Below, in pieces: positions 1 to 9,691 of a stretch of DNA of 64,000 nucleotides. The DNA is from Durusdinium trenchii (taxonomy: Eukaryota > Sar > Dinophyceae > Suessiales > Symbiodiniaceae), in contig CAXAMN010021607.1 in NCBI GenBank assembly GCA_963970005.1, forward strand, positions 310,470 through 374,469, given 5' to 3'. Within the stretch, counting starts at the first letter, position 1, and every line of letters starts with the position of its first letter. The notes under the pieces were generated by a model. The model did no database searches, was not told the DNA's origin, and saw nothing but the letters and a program-made list of their open reading frames with translations. Position numbers and translations under genes: made by a program.

Positions 1-68
1 AACTCGACCTTGCAAAGCAAAACAGAGCGTTGAGGGACTGAGTCTTTATATATACATATATATATATA
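1..68. repeat. TA-rich microsatellite flank of Copia copy 1
   Basis: Alternating TA with interspersed CA occupies about 49-68. A similar TA/TACA tract follows the far end of the element at 8859-8890, so the retrotransposon apparently inserted into a TA microsatellite. The five bases before the 5' LTR (ATATA) and after the 3' LTR (GTATA) agree at four of five positions, which fits a decayed target duplication. Confidence 0.6.
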
Positions 69-146
69 TGTGAAGCATTTTCAATGTAAATCACAGTCAC
101 AGCTAGTGTACATAGCATCAATAGCATTGCAGTTTGTACATTAGAC
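69..146 (+). repeat. 5' LTR of Copia copy 1, first part
   Basis: It begins TGTGAAGCATTTTC and matches the 3' LTR at 8750 onwards (TGCGAAACATTTTC), then both share AATCACAG, AGCTAGTGTACATAGCATCA and GCAGTTTGTACA. The match stops at 146, where the inverted-repeat element begins, and resumes at 2344. Confidence 0.85.
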
Positions 147-2335
147 ATGGGCCCTCCCGTCGTAAATTATTCCAGGGTAGGGTCACCTCCAGGAATAATT
201 TTTCAGAATATTTTTTTAAGGAATATTAAAATCACCATGTTGGTGTTGGTGTGGGTCGATGGTACCGTGGAATAATAAAGTAGGAATGTGACGGTACCCT
301 GGAATAATATTTGGTCGGAATTGGTTTGCATGCTCACCATATCTCACCATGGCAGCTGGCTCAAGTTCAAAAACTTACAATCAAGGGGTTCCCCCATCAA
401 AGGGTTGGGAAAGCTTGAGGTCTAAGGATTTTGTGATGGGTTTTGGGTGAGGCATAGTGGCAGGCAGGGTTAGGTATAGAGGCAAGGGGAGGTGATATTA
501 TTCTAGGCCTCTACCAGAACTGAACCACACCTGGAATAATTTCTGGTGGCTATGGAGATTGTATACAGGAGGGCAAAAACTAGTAAGGCTTCTGGGTTAG
601 TTCTAGCAGCACAAGTACTAGTAAAGCTTGTGGTCTGCAGGCCTTGCCTTTCCTACATGTTTGCCATAAAGGAGAAATTGCCTCCCTCATGTGTCTATTG
701 GTTTCTATGCATCACCCTTAGAGCTTTTCTGGAAACCATGTGTAGTGAGGTGAGGTTCTTGAGTGCATGGCAGGGGGTAGCCCAGTACGGAAAAGCAGCT
801 GACAAGCAGGAAAAGATAAAAGAGCTGAGACGTATGAAAAGTGGAAGCGGTGAACTCGTAGCCTTGTAGATGGGTTGGAAAGCTCGGAGCTCCCCGGTTG
901 GTATTTTGGGTTAGTCTTAGGAGCCTAGGAGCACAAATACTAGTAACTAGGGTTGGAGAGCTTGGTAAGGTTTGATGTTTTGGGTTGGTTTCTTCTTTCC
1001 AGCAACAGACAGGGCAGGTGATATTATGCCAGGCCCCCACCAGAACAGAACCACCCCTGGAATAGTTTTATCTTGCGCAGGAAATAGGGAGCAGAATGAA
1101 AATTACTAGTAATTAAGTCTTCTGGTATGGGTTGAGAAAGCTTGAGGTTTAAGGGTTTTGTGATGGGTTTTGGGTGAGGCATACTGGCAGGCAGGGTTAG
1201 GTATAGAGGCAACCAGGGGACATGATATTGTTCTAGGCCCCTACCAGAACTGAACCGCCCCTGGAATAATTTCTGGTGGTTATGGAGATTGTATACAGGA
1301 GGGCAAAAACTAGTAAGGCTTCTGGTGAGGGTTTGGATTCTTGGGTTAGTTCTGGCAGCGCAAGTACTAGTAAAGCTTGTGGTGCGCAGGCCTTGCCTTT
1401 ACTACATGTTTGCCATCAAAATGAAATTGCCTCCCTCATGTGTCTATTGGTTTCTATGCATCACCCTTAGAGGTTTTCTGGAAACCATGTGTAGTGGGGT
1501 GAGGTTCTTGAATGCATGGCCATTAAACACAGGGGGTAGCCCAGTACAGAAAAGCAGCTGACAAGCAGGAAAAGATAAAAGAGCTGAGACGTATGAAAAG
1601 TGGAAGCGGTGAACTCGTAGCCTTGTAGATGGGTTGGAAAGCTCGGAGCTCTCCGGTTGGGATTTTGGGTTAGTCTTAGGAGCCTAGGAGCACAAATACT
1701 AGTAACTAAGGTTGGAGAGCTTGGTAGGGTTTGATGTTTTGGGTTGGTTTCTTCTTTCCAGCAACAGACAGGGCAGGTGACATTATGCCAGGCCCCCACC
1801 AGAACAGAACCACCCCTGGAATAGTTTTATCTTGCGCAGGAAATGGGGAGCAGAATGAAAATTACTAGTACTTAAGTCTTCTGGTATGGGTTGGGAAAGC
1901 TTGAGGTTTAAGGGTTTTGTGATGGGTTTTGGGTGAGGCATAGTGGGAGGCGGGATTAGGTATAGAGGCAAACAGGGGACATGATATTATTCTAGGCCCC
2001 TACCAGAACTGAACCACCCCTGGAATAATTTCTGGTTTATGGAGATTGTATACAGGAGGGCAAAAACTAGTAAGGCTTCTGGTGAGGGGTTGGTATCTTT
2101 GGGTTAGTCTAGCAGCGCAAGTACTAGTAAAGCTTGTGGTGTGCAGGCCTTGCGCCTTTACTACATCCATGAAAAGAGACTGCCTCCCTCAGGATGCCAT
2201 ATAGACCGCATGTTGGAAGTTGCTTTAAGTTATTCCTGACAACTCTTCACATATGGAATAATTTCTGGCCAGCGTTCGGTCCTACCCCTGAATAAAAAAA
2301 GCTATTCTGGGGCCCCATCCACCCCAGGGCCCCAT
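147..2335. mobile_element. Non-autonomous DNA transposon-like element with terminal inverted repeats, nested in the LTR
   Basis: The left end reads ATGGGCCCT and the reverse complement of the right end reads ATGGGGCCCT. About 20-45 bases further in, both ends carry TATTC(C)AGGG(G)TAGG in inverted orientation. The element is flanked by a perfect 8-bp direct repeat, CATTAGAC, at 139-146 and 2336-2343. The empty site survives in the 3' LTR as CAATAGACCAT. An 8-bp duplication is typical of hAT-type transposases, but no transposase is encoded here. The interior is mostly a tandem array with the motif GGAATAAT. Confidence 0.8.
361..2200. repeat. Tandem repeat, unit about 730-760 bp, inside the DNA element
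   Basis: The block starting TATGGAGATTGTATACAGGA occurs at 550, 1280 and 2037, so the unit is about 730-760 bp with roughly 2.4 copies. The copies share long near-identical stretches such as GTAACTAGGGTTGGAGAGCT and the run around CCAGCAACAGACAGGGCAGG. Short open frames appear in matching positions in each unit, but they are by-products of the repeat and not conserved proteins. Confidence 0.85.
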
Positions 2336-2343
2336 CATTAGAC

Positions 2344-2389
2344 CATACTGAAGCCCTGAAGCCCTTTTGGATAAAGGAACAAGTTCGCA
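2344..2389 (+). repeat. 5' LTR of Copia copy 1, second part
   Basis: It continues the LTR after the nested element: CATACTGAAGCCCTGAAGCCC and then GGATAAAGGAACAAGTTCGCA, matching 8822-8858. A short duplication of GAAGCCCT makes it slightly longer than the 3' LTR. It ends in CA directly before the primer binding site. Confidence 0.85.
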
Positions 2390-2401
2390 TGGTAGCGGAG
2401 C
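2390..2401 (+). promoter_or_regulatory. Primer binding site, initiator-Met tRNA type
   Basis: TGGTAGCGGAGC lies immediately after the LTR. It resembles the complement of a eukaryotic initiator tRNA-Met 3' end (TGGTAGCAGAG). The same 12-mer follows the LTR in copy 2 (30018) and, on the other strand, in the unrelated minus-strand Copia element (27035-27046). Confidence 0.8.
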
Positions 2402-2574
2402 AAGGATAAGGGTAACCCCCTCCAAGGACAAGCCCCTAGGTCACTGGGATCCCGGGTGCGATTTTGAGCCATAGATTTAGGGCCTTTGGAACCCAAACAG
2501 CTGGTGACAAAGTGTTGTGATCGACGCTCTGTACCCCGTACGTTGCGCCAGAAAGACATTAGTGCGCAGTGGAG

Positions 2575-3678
2575 ATGGAGGAGATCAGAGAAATCCTTCA
2601 GACTCTAGCACAGAGTACGCTAGCAACAGCATCAGCAGCTGAGGCAGTGAAGAAGGCAGTGAGGAAGGCAGTTGAGGGCAAGAAGTCATCAACAACAGGT
2701 TGGTCAAAATGAAAGCAAAGCCCAACATCTTTGACTATAAGTCACAAGAAGAAGAGATCAAGGCATTTAGAGTGTGGTCATGGGTACTTGAGAAATACTT
2801 GAGCGCAGCTGATGAGACTTACATGAAGGACTTGAAGGAAATTCACGAAAAGCCAAACGATAAGTTTGACATGGACTTGGCAACTGCTGCAGAAGAAGAC
2901 CAGGTGCACCAAGCTCTATGGATTGTTAGCTTCATTGATGAGGGCAAGAGCACTGCAATTGGTGAAAGCTGTGGAGGACTCCAGTGGATTTGATCCAGTG
3001 GATTTGATGCCTGGAGGAATTTGAACAAGGAATTGAAACCTACTTCAGAGGCTAGAGGTTTAGCCTTTTGGGAGCAGCCACTACATGCGCACTACAACCT
3101 CAACTTCTGAAGCTTGAAGAGGTATCTGATGAGACGGTCAAGGCAGGGACGACAAGTCAAGAAGAGTTGAAACCTGCTATTTTTTTGAGATGTGTAGGCA
3201 ACTCATACTTGAATTTGACAATTGGCGACAATGTTCAATACTCAACTTTGAGGGAACAAGTGTTGCAATGGGATCGTTCTCAACACAAGTCGGCTACTTC
3301 AATGGTGGCAAGTATCCATGCCAATGGACATTGATCGAGTAAAAGATGCCAAAGGAAAGGGTAAGAAGGGCAAGAACGACCATCAGAAAGGTCAAGGTAA
3401 AGAAGCGCAAAGGAAAGAAAGGAAAAGGAGACCAGAAAGGAAAAGAATGTGATCACAAGGGCAAAGGCAAAGGTAAAGACCAAACGGGTAAAGGTGTGGC
3501 AACATGTTACACTTGTGGGAAGTCAGGACATCTTGCTAAAGACTGTTGGAGGAACAATATTCGGCAGGTAGCAAGTGATCCAGCCCATTCATCTTCGCGA
3601 GGAGCATCAGTAACTACCCATACAGTTGGTCAACAATGTGCCAATGTTAGCCAACAGGGTAGCTCAGCAGAGACTTGA
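2575..3678 (+). pseudogene. gag: gag of Copia copy 1 (frameshifted), with zinc knuckle
   Basis: Nucleocapsid/capsid precursor of the retrotransposon. The start ATG at 2575 (MEEIREILQ) matches the ATG at 30210 in copy 2. The capsid-like part is spread over several frames: AKPNIFDYKSQEEEIKAF near 2720, then LQPQLLKLEEVSDETVKAG near 3090, ending with a stop at 3332. A lysine/glycine-rich stretch (3350-3500) leads to a CCHC zinc knuckle at about 3505-3546, CYTCGKSGHLAKDC (C-X2-C-X4-H-X4-C). This layout is standard for Copia Gag (UBN2-type capsid plus knuckle). Comparison with copy 2 shows frameshifts near 2710, 2990 and 3345. Confidence 0.82.
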
Positions 3679-4746
3679 GAACAGTGAGCCAGTCATCTTT
3701 GACTTGCGAGAAAAGGATGATGAGGTCAATTATCATGGAATTCGAGTAATTCACTTCTACATTGGAGATGATGATGATGATGATGATAGCCAGAATCCAG
3801 GAAGTTGAAGAGATTGACATCTCAGATGATGAACCCATGGTGAGGAGACTTGGGGAAGAGAATGAGGATACGACGAGTCCCTTTCAGTATGGCAGATCAT
3901 GGGGAAGGAGAATTACAATTCAGCACAAAGACCAAGCTACAAGACGCGCAAGGAAATCGTATCCCCACAGGAGGTGCAAAAAGCGTTGAAATTTCCTTGC
4001 GTGACCTTGATGGGAGAGAATGTGATCTTCAGTTCTAAGGTGAATTGACCTTCAGCGCAAAGACCAAGCTACAAGATGCGCAGGGGAGCCGTATCCCCGC
4101 CGGGGTGCGAAAAGTGGAGAAATTTCCTTGCGAGCCAGCCCATACTTTGTTATGGAAGGCTTATGGAACATGGTTGGGGAATCAACAGCAGACAGCAAAT
4201 GTTGGAGAATAGTGACTTGAAGGTACCACTCAACTTGCAAAATCGCTCTTTGACAGTTCAATGCCACGTTAGAGTCGTTCGAGATGAAGATGAAAGCTGC
4301 CCGGAGGTGCAAGTGCCTGAAGGTTTGGAAAAGGAGATTCAATGAGCGTGGACTGTTCGTTGGAAGCTTTTTGACTTCAAGATTTGTGGATCCCACAGTT
4401 ATTCCAGAAGTGGAAGAGTCACCCGCTTTGGTGAAAAGAGGAGGTAAACGGCTAATGCCTGAATGTTGCGAAAGCATGACGAAGAAGGAGGAACTTGATG
4501 AGCAATTATTTGATGATGGTGCAGTCATTCCTTCAATCGCAATCTTCGGCCATGAGCCAGCACCACCAGGATACAAGAAGCTTGAGAACAGAGAAGGGAG
4601 AAAGAAGGAAGTGGAGCAGGCAATCCAAGAGATCACCCCTACTCCACCGGAGAAGGAGGTAGAAGGTCAGAAAGAAGAAGAGAAAGGTGAAGACCTTGAA
4701 TGTGACCTACAATTGAGCCCAATGGATGTAGACAAAGGTCAATGGA
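3679..4746 (+). pseudogene. pol: pol of Copia copy 1: protease-like region
   Basis: This segment lies between zinc knuckle and integrase, where Copia elements place the aspartic protease. A (GAT)n run at 3769-3788 would encode poly-Asp in the natural frame and lies before EVEEIDISDDEP. Further on, LCYGRLMEHGWGINS and LNLQNRSLTVQ are shared with copy 2 and resemble the later half of retroviral-type proteases. I do not see an intact catalytic D-[ST]-G. A short duplication (GACCAAGCTACAAGATGCGC around 3930 and 4060) has rearranged it. An acidic tail with EEVEESPAL and EKGEDLECDLQL follows. Confidence 0.6.
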
Positions 4747-5154
4747 GTGGAGTTGACTAAGGATTCTTCTTTGGCAACTTTGAGGGCAGCGTGTTCATTT
4801 CTCGGTATCTCAGGCAGTGGCTCGAAGCTAAAGGTCTCTACAAAGATCCTCAATTGCAACAAGAAAATGGAACCCTTGCATGCCAAAAGCTTGGCGAGTG
4901 AAGCAAAAGCTCAAGAGACAAGGGTGGCATTAGGTCAAAGCGTGGCAAAGATGCCAGGTGAAGCCACTCAGGCAAGGCACAGGTTTGACGCATATGCCAT
5001 ATGCCAATTGGTAGTGTATTGAGCATCGAGCTCTGTATTCCTGAGGTGAGCTTTGGCTTTTGCTGCACAAGAGCAAGAGACTCAGAAACAAAGTCAGCAA
5101 AAGAGCAGTATGTTGGTTAGATGCAATTGACAGCCAGACTGGGTTCATTCAGTT
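4747..5154 (+). pseudogene. pol: pol of Copia copy 1: SAP-like segment and decayed zinc region
   Basis: The frame from 4747 reads SSLATLRAACSFLGISGSGS, then KLKVSTKIL. That is the pattern of a SAP DNA-binding motif (LxxLRxxCxxLGIxxSGSKxxLxxRI). It is followed by an Ala/Glu-rich helix (SEAKAQETRVALGQ) and HR..AYAICQ, perhaps the remains of an integrase N-terminal H2C2 zinc site. The frame ends at 5022. Copy 2 carries the same segment at about 32280-32540 with different breaks, which supports it being coding in the ancestor. The SAP assignment is by motif only. Confidence 0.5.
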
Positions 5155-5887
5155 GTGCCATTCGGAAGCAAGAACCAATTTCGCCTAGTTGTGCAAGAGT
5201 TGATGATTTTCAGCCAGTTGTCAGGGTATTCAGGAACCACCTACAGGAGTGACAGTGAACCCACAACAAGACAAATTCTCAAGATGCTGATCAATGGCGA
5301 GATTGATTGCTTCAAACCTTGGGGACCATTCATGTCTGTTAGAGAATATAGTTGACAGAGTGAGAAAACTTGCACGAAGTTTCATTGAAGACGTGCAGTC
5401 AAGACTTGGTATCAAGATAGGATCAGATCATGCACGTTGGACTTGGGCAGCAAGACATGCCAGTTGGGCGGTGAATAGATTTCAGCCCGTTGAGGGTGCA
5501 ACCCCCTATGAGCTTGTCTATGGCAAGAGTTACAAAGAAATTTTGGCTGAGTATGCTGAGCCAGTTCATGGTTACGCGAAGAGTCTCAACGGAGGAGAAG
5601 CAAGATGGCGTCTATGCTTGTTCTTGGGAAAGGTTGAGACACAAGACACCTATGCGCTGACAGATGGTGTGCAGGTAGTACTAAGCAAACGCATCAGAAT
5701 AACAGATCAAGATTGGACCAAGTATTTGCCAACCTACAAAAGTTTCAATGCCTACTCATGGGAATGCCAAGCAAACTTTGGAGGCAGAATCATTGCGGCA
5801 AAGAGAAGGGCAGAAGCATTACCAGCAGCGCAGACAGAAATTCCTCAAGGGCGAGGACGCAGGGGCGGTAATGGCAAAAGCTCTTGA
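5155..5887 (+). pseudogene. pol: pol of Copia copy 1: integrase core and C-terminal part
   Basis: DDE integrase remnant. The frame from 5155 carries GYSGTTYRSDSEPTTRQI, where the Asp of RSD fits the second catalytic aspartate. After a frameshift near 5300 comes ENIVDRVRKLARSF, with the likely catalytic Glu. It continues with WTWAARHASWAVNRFQ and TPYELVYGKSYKE, the usual Copia integrase end (N/A-W-x-NR-x-x-P and TPYEL). A C-terminal stretch (RWRLCLFLGKVETQDTYALT) resembles the post-core SH3-like region. The last frame, 5294-5887, is open for 197 residues, so decay here is moderate. Confidence 0.78.
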
Positions 5888-6360
5888 AGGAGGACGTGAT
5901 TCAGAGAAAGAAGAAGCGCTATTCCCAGAACCAATGCAGATTCCAGCCATGCTGGAAATCCCTGTGGAAGCAATGAAGAGAGATGGAGGTGAAAGGAGGC
6001 CAAGTGGAGAAGAAACTCCAAGCCAAGTAAGAAGCGGAAAGTTCTCTTTGCAGATGAGAAGACATTCGAGAAGGTGAAAGCATTTCCAGCTACATCATAG
6101 CCAGCAGGACAACCCAATCCAGTTACTCCTGAACTTTCTTCATTGAGATCACCATCAGCGCCTTCAAGACCAAGGGAAGGAAGCGTTTGAGTTGCTTGAA
6201 GAAGAAAGCCCAATGAAGAAGCCCAGGCCATCAGATGTTTCAAGTAAGAAAGCCAAGATCAATCTGGTGAAAGTTGTAGGCGAAGACCTTTATCATGTAG
6301 ACGATGAGCTATCCCTCGTCGCAGAAGAAGTCGATGAAGAAGACTGGGAAGAAGAATGAG
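5888..6360 (+). pseudogene. pol: pol of Copia copy 1: linker between integrase and RT
   Basis: Degenerate coding sequence collinear with 33410-33770 of copy 2. Recognisable fragments in shifting frames include MQIPAMLEIPVEAMKRDGG, RRPSGEETPS and a Pro/Ser-rich run corresponding to SLRSPSAPSRPRE in copy 2. No enzymatic motif is visible. Such low-complexity linkers before RT are common in Copia polyproteins. Confidence 0.5.
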
Positions 6361-7080
6361 ATGAGCCAGAAGAAGATGAAGTGAATGGACCTGAGTGCTT
6401 ATGGCGTGATGGAGAACATGAACCAGTAGAAGATCCAGAAGAATGGGTGGACAGAGTAACGGGAAAAGACTCCAGAAGATGCAAATGCTAGAGAGACCAG
6501 AAGGTAGCCCAGAAGGAATCAGTTTCCTGACAACATGCAATGTGTATGACTGGAGCAAGAACCTTTACCACCATGAAGATGGAACAACAAGCAGGAGGTG
6601 GAAGAGAAGATCAAGACTAGTTGCAAGGCTTTCGCTGAAGGAAAGAGAGATTACATTTTCTCACCAGCGACTTCAGGACATGTACTGACGGTTCTATCCA
6701 CAGTATTCTTGCAGAGAGTCAGCAAGGAGGAAGAAGCAAGAGAGGGGGAAGGAGCATTTTGCCAGATGCTGGGATGTTTTGATGTGAACTTGAGAGGAGA
6801 AGAATTCTCGGCAAAGAGAAATTTGCCTGGACAAGGAGTTGGAGCAAAAGCATGGCTTGACTTTTTTCGCAGAGCACTTCACCGAGGAATTCAATTGTGA
6901 GTTTCCTAGGAAGAAATGAGAAGAGTATCAGTTTGATTCATGTGGTTGACTTGATTTTCACAGCTTGTTCAAAGTACATCAATGCAATCCTTCTTCCAAA
7001 GGTCAAAGGCACTTTTGACACCAGTGTGAGCAAAATTGAGAAGATTGGTGATGAGTTCAACTTCTCTTTGGATCCAGCCA
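6361..7080 (+). pseudogene. pol: pol of Copia copy 1: reverse transcriptase, catalytic motif damaged
   Basis: RNA-dependent DNA polymerase remnant. It begins NGPECLWRDGEHEP (about 6386), matching copy 2 at 33786. LGCFDVNLRGEEFSAKRNLP at about 6770 corresponds to GCLDGQDAF...GGEEFLVKRNL in copy 2. About 50 bp covering DAF(P/L)QVPQ is deleted here. The catalytic box at about 6937-6966 reads IHVVDLIFTA where copy 2 has IHVDDLIFTG, so one active-site Asp is lost. The frame then runs through SKYINAILLPK. A dead enzyme. Confidence 0.8.
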
Positions 7081-7881
7081 GGTAACTGCGTCCAGCAGAA
7101 GCTGAAAGCCTATGAAGAGCAGATTGGGAAGATCAAACTTCAGCAGTTACCATCAGACAACTCAATTCAGACGGAAGGTATATCAGAAGTCTTGCGTGAA
7201 CAAGAGAAGATTAGCCTTTTCAGAAGCATTGTTGGCCCAGGTATCTACCCATGCCAAGAGAGGTATGATGTAGCGCCTACAGTGAAGGAATCGGCTTCAA
7301 GAATGTCAAATCCAACAGCTATGTCATTTCATCACTTGAAAAAGTTCCTAGGATACTTGAAGATGACTCTGGACTATTTAGTAGTTGAATTTCCACAAGC
7401 AGGAGAAGGCTATGTCAAGAAAGGAGAAAGCTATTGGCGCTTGACAACAGTCTCACTCAGATTCAGATTGGGGTGGAAACAAGAGCCGCAGAAAATCAAC
7501 TTCAGGAGGACTCCATGCATTGAACAGTTGTCCATTGCTTATCTTCATGTGAAGCAGAGTTGCGCGCAATAGTTTCTTCAGCGTCAGATGGAATCTGCGT
7601 TCGCTCAGTTCTTGAGTTTGCTCTTGGGGCAAAGGTGGACCATTACATTTTCACTCATTCTTCAAGTGCGCGCCAACTTGATGAAGAGAGGAGTTGGACA
7701 AGTGAGACATTTGGATGGGAAGTTGCTTTGGGTTGATAGCAGGAAAGATTTCAAGATTGTACAAATACCAACAGACAGCAACATGGCAGACATCAACACC
7801 AAGCCACTTCAAGGACTAAGAACCAGATACTTGATAAACCTCATTGGGTATTGGCGCAGTGAAGAGCGGACAAGAGTATGA
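7081..7881 (+). pseudogene. pol: pol of Copia copy 1: RT thumb and RNase H
   Basis: The frame 7036-7572 includes QPGNCVQQKLKAYEEQIGK, LFRSIVGPGIYPCQERYDVA (the typical Copia block after RT) and HHLKKFLGYLK. The RNase H N-terminal part is frameshifted: SDWSGN-like positions are unreadable, and CEAELRAIVSSASDGI is recoverable only across frames near 7550-7600. The end is well preserved, with KRGVGQVRHLDGKLLWVDSR and IPTDSNMADINTKPL (7770-7810), the hallmark of the Copia RNase H terminus. A TGA at 7879 closes this frame just where copy 2 reads on. Confidence 0.82.
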
Positions 7882-8713
7882 GAGCATGAGAGAAGGGTGC
7901 TTGAAGAGAAATAGTATTTTCAATAAATTGCCAAGATTATTGTGAGAATGGTAGCGTTGGAGGGCATGCAGCCAATGGTTACAGAAGCATTCATCAAAGA
8001 GAAAGGAAACATCCAGTGTGGAGTAGAAGGAGGAAAAGAATTCAATGAGAACTGGAATGTCCTGATCATTGTGACTCTTACAATTGTTATCATTGGTTTT
8101 GCAGCAGCGACCTTTGTACTATGGAAGCTCTACAGACACTTTGAGAATAGCTGCTGCACAGCTATGGAAAACACTCGTTTCAAAGCAGAAGAAACAGAAT
8201 TCAGCTTCAAAAGACTTGAGAATATGCCAGAATCAATTGTATGGGTGGTTGGTTCTCAATGGAGACTTTGTGGAGAAACAAACACCAGATACTCACACTG
8301 TCATCAGTTATGATGTACTAGGTGAAATGAACGCAGGAAACCCCTTAGCCAGAAGGAGCTTGGAAGATACGAGAGCGACAGAAGGGCAATATCAAGGTTA
8401 TCGAGTGATGTTGCAGGCAGCCATGGATGGAGCAACCCCATCAGAAGGACCATTGAACAAAATGTTCAGACCAGGAACTAGGGAACTATCAATTGGAGAG
8501 GAGTATGAGGTAGAGCAAGCAAGCTAAATGCGCGGTCGACTAGAAGCAAAGCTTGAGCAACCCCATGAAAGACAATGGGGTCTAATGGGAAGAGGGCTAC
8601 AAGATGTAGCAGACCAAGTTAAAAAAGAACTGGAGAAGTACCAAGAGTTGCTAGAATGTGCAGTTATGAGAAGAGACAACCCAGATAGACCAGTACAAAG
8701 AATCTCAGAGTGA
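7882..8713 (+). pseudogene. Membrane-spanning C-terminal extension of Pol / env-like ORF, copy 1
   Basis: Downstream of RNase H is a further coding segment, also present in copy 2 at 35195-35665. The frame 7942-8313 holds a strongly hydrophobic stretch at 8053-8133 (NVLIIVTLTIVIIGFAAATF) followed by the basic residues WKLYRHF, which fits one transmembrane helix. The next frame (8084-8527) carries LYGWLVLNGDFVEKQ and NPLARRSLEDTRATE, matching GLILNAGFVERG and NYLARRS in copy 2. A last piece, 8528-8713, is helical and charged. Copia elements normally end at RNase H. An extra ORF with a membrane segment recalls env-like ORFs of Sirevirus-type elements, but no similarity is claimed. Frameshifts near 7900, 8230 and 8524. 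Confidence 0.65.
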
Positions 8714-8749
8714 GTTTGAAGTAGCAATTCGATCGCTCACAAGAAGTAG

Positions 8750-8858
8750 TGCGAAACATTTTCTGTGTAAATCACAGCTAGTGTACATAGCATCATCAGC
8801 GTTGCAGTTTGTACAATAGACCATACAGGAGCCCTTTGGATTAAGGAAAAAGTTCGCA
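8750..8858 (+). repeat. 3' LTR of Copia copy 1
   Basis: It runs from TGCGAAACATT to AGTTCGCA and matches 69-146 joined to 2344-2389. It is intact, with no nested insertion, so it shows the pre-insertion state of the 5' LTR. A short purine-rich tract (ACAAGAAGTAG) directly precedes it and is the likely polypurine primer site. Confidence 0.85.
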
Positions 8859-9039
8859 GTATATATACATATATATACATATACATACCCCTACCGGTAC
8901 CTCCGTTTTGGTTGGATTTATTGTATTTTACAGTGTTTGGTGTTGACTTTCTATTTGCTCACCATTGGTGCCTTGTGGTTTTCTCCTATACCTTGTATAC
9001 ATACATTCAAAGCAGTTTTTGTATTTTGAATTTCTTGGG

Positions 9040-9665
9040 GCAACAACAGTACTAAAGTACAAAAACTGCAGGCCCCATGGCCTGACCTCAGCCACAGTGG
9101 ACAAATAGGTCGGTGCAGTTTTAGTATTTTGGTATTGTGGTTTTGAAACCCAAGTACCAAAGTACAACAACTGCAGAGTTTACGACCTGGAAAACCAAAG
9201 TACCACAGTACCAAAACTGCAGACCCCGTGACCTGGCTTCAGCCACTCTGGGGACATAGGTCTGTGCAGTTTTAGTATTGGTATTTTGGCTTTAGAACAA
9301 ACGTATGAACGTATCAAAATTGCAGACCCCATGACCTGACCTCAGCCATTTTGGGGACATAGGTCTGCGCAGTTTTGGTACTTTGGTTCTTTGGTTTTCC
9401 CTTGGCCAAACCTCAGCCAATCTGGGGGCATAGATCTGTGCAGTTTTGGTATTTTAGTATCTTTGCTTTGGAACCAAAGTGCAAAAACTGCAGACCCCAT
9501 GACCTGACCTCAGCCACTCTGGGGGCATAGGTCTGTGCAGTTTTGGTGGTTCTTGGGTCTGCCTCCAAAACCAAAATACAAAAATACAATCAGTGCACTG
9601 AGCGCTTTGAGGACATAGGGCTGTGCAGTTTTAGCAACCCGCAATACCATAATACCAAAACTGCG
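9040..9665. repeat. Array of hairpin-forming units, about 75-120 bp each
   Basis: Five to six degenerate units follow one scheme: ACCAAAACTGCAG on the left, a centre with GACCCCATGACCTGACCTCAG and CACTCTGGGG, and GTGCAGTTTTGGTATTTTGG on the right. Left and right arms are reverse complements, so each unit can fold back on itself. Unit starts are near 9047, 9170, 9200, 9300, 9400, 9475 and 9560. Reading frames here are by-products. Confidence 0.8.
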
Positions 9666-9672
9666 GAAATGA

Positions 9673-9691
9673 TTTTAGGGTTTAGGGTTTA
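9673..9691 (+). repeat. Interstitial telomere-like repeat
   Basis: TTTTAGGGTTTAGGGTTTA contains two and a half units of TTTAGGG, the telomere repeat known from dinoflagellates and plants. It lies exactly at the junction between the hairpin array and the AT-rich island. Confidence 0.6.

Larger units (their letters stand above)
69..8858 (+). mobile_element. Ty1/Copia-type LTR retrotransposon, copy 1 (decayed, with nested insertion)
   Basis: The order is LTR, primer binding site, gag with zinc knuckle, protease-like region, integrase, reverse transcriptase, RNase H, membrane-spanning tail and LTR. Integrase before RT is the Copia order. Without the nested element at 147-2335 it would be about 6.6 kb, close to copy 2 at 29885-35951, with which it is collinear throughout. 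Coding sequence is broken by many frameshifts and stops, part of the RT is deleted, and the RT catalytic motif is mutated, so this copy cannot be autonomous. LTRs begin TG and end CA. Confidence 0.88.
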
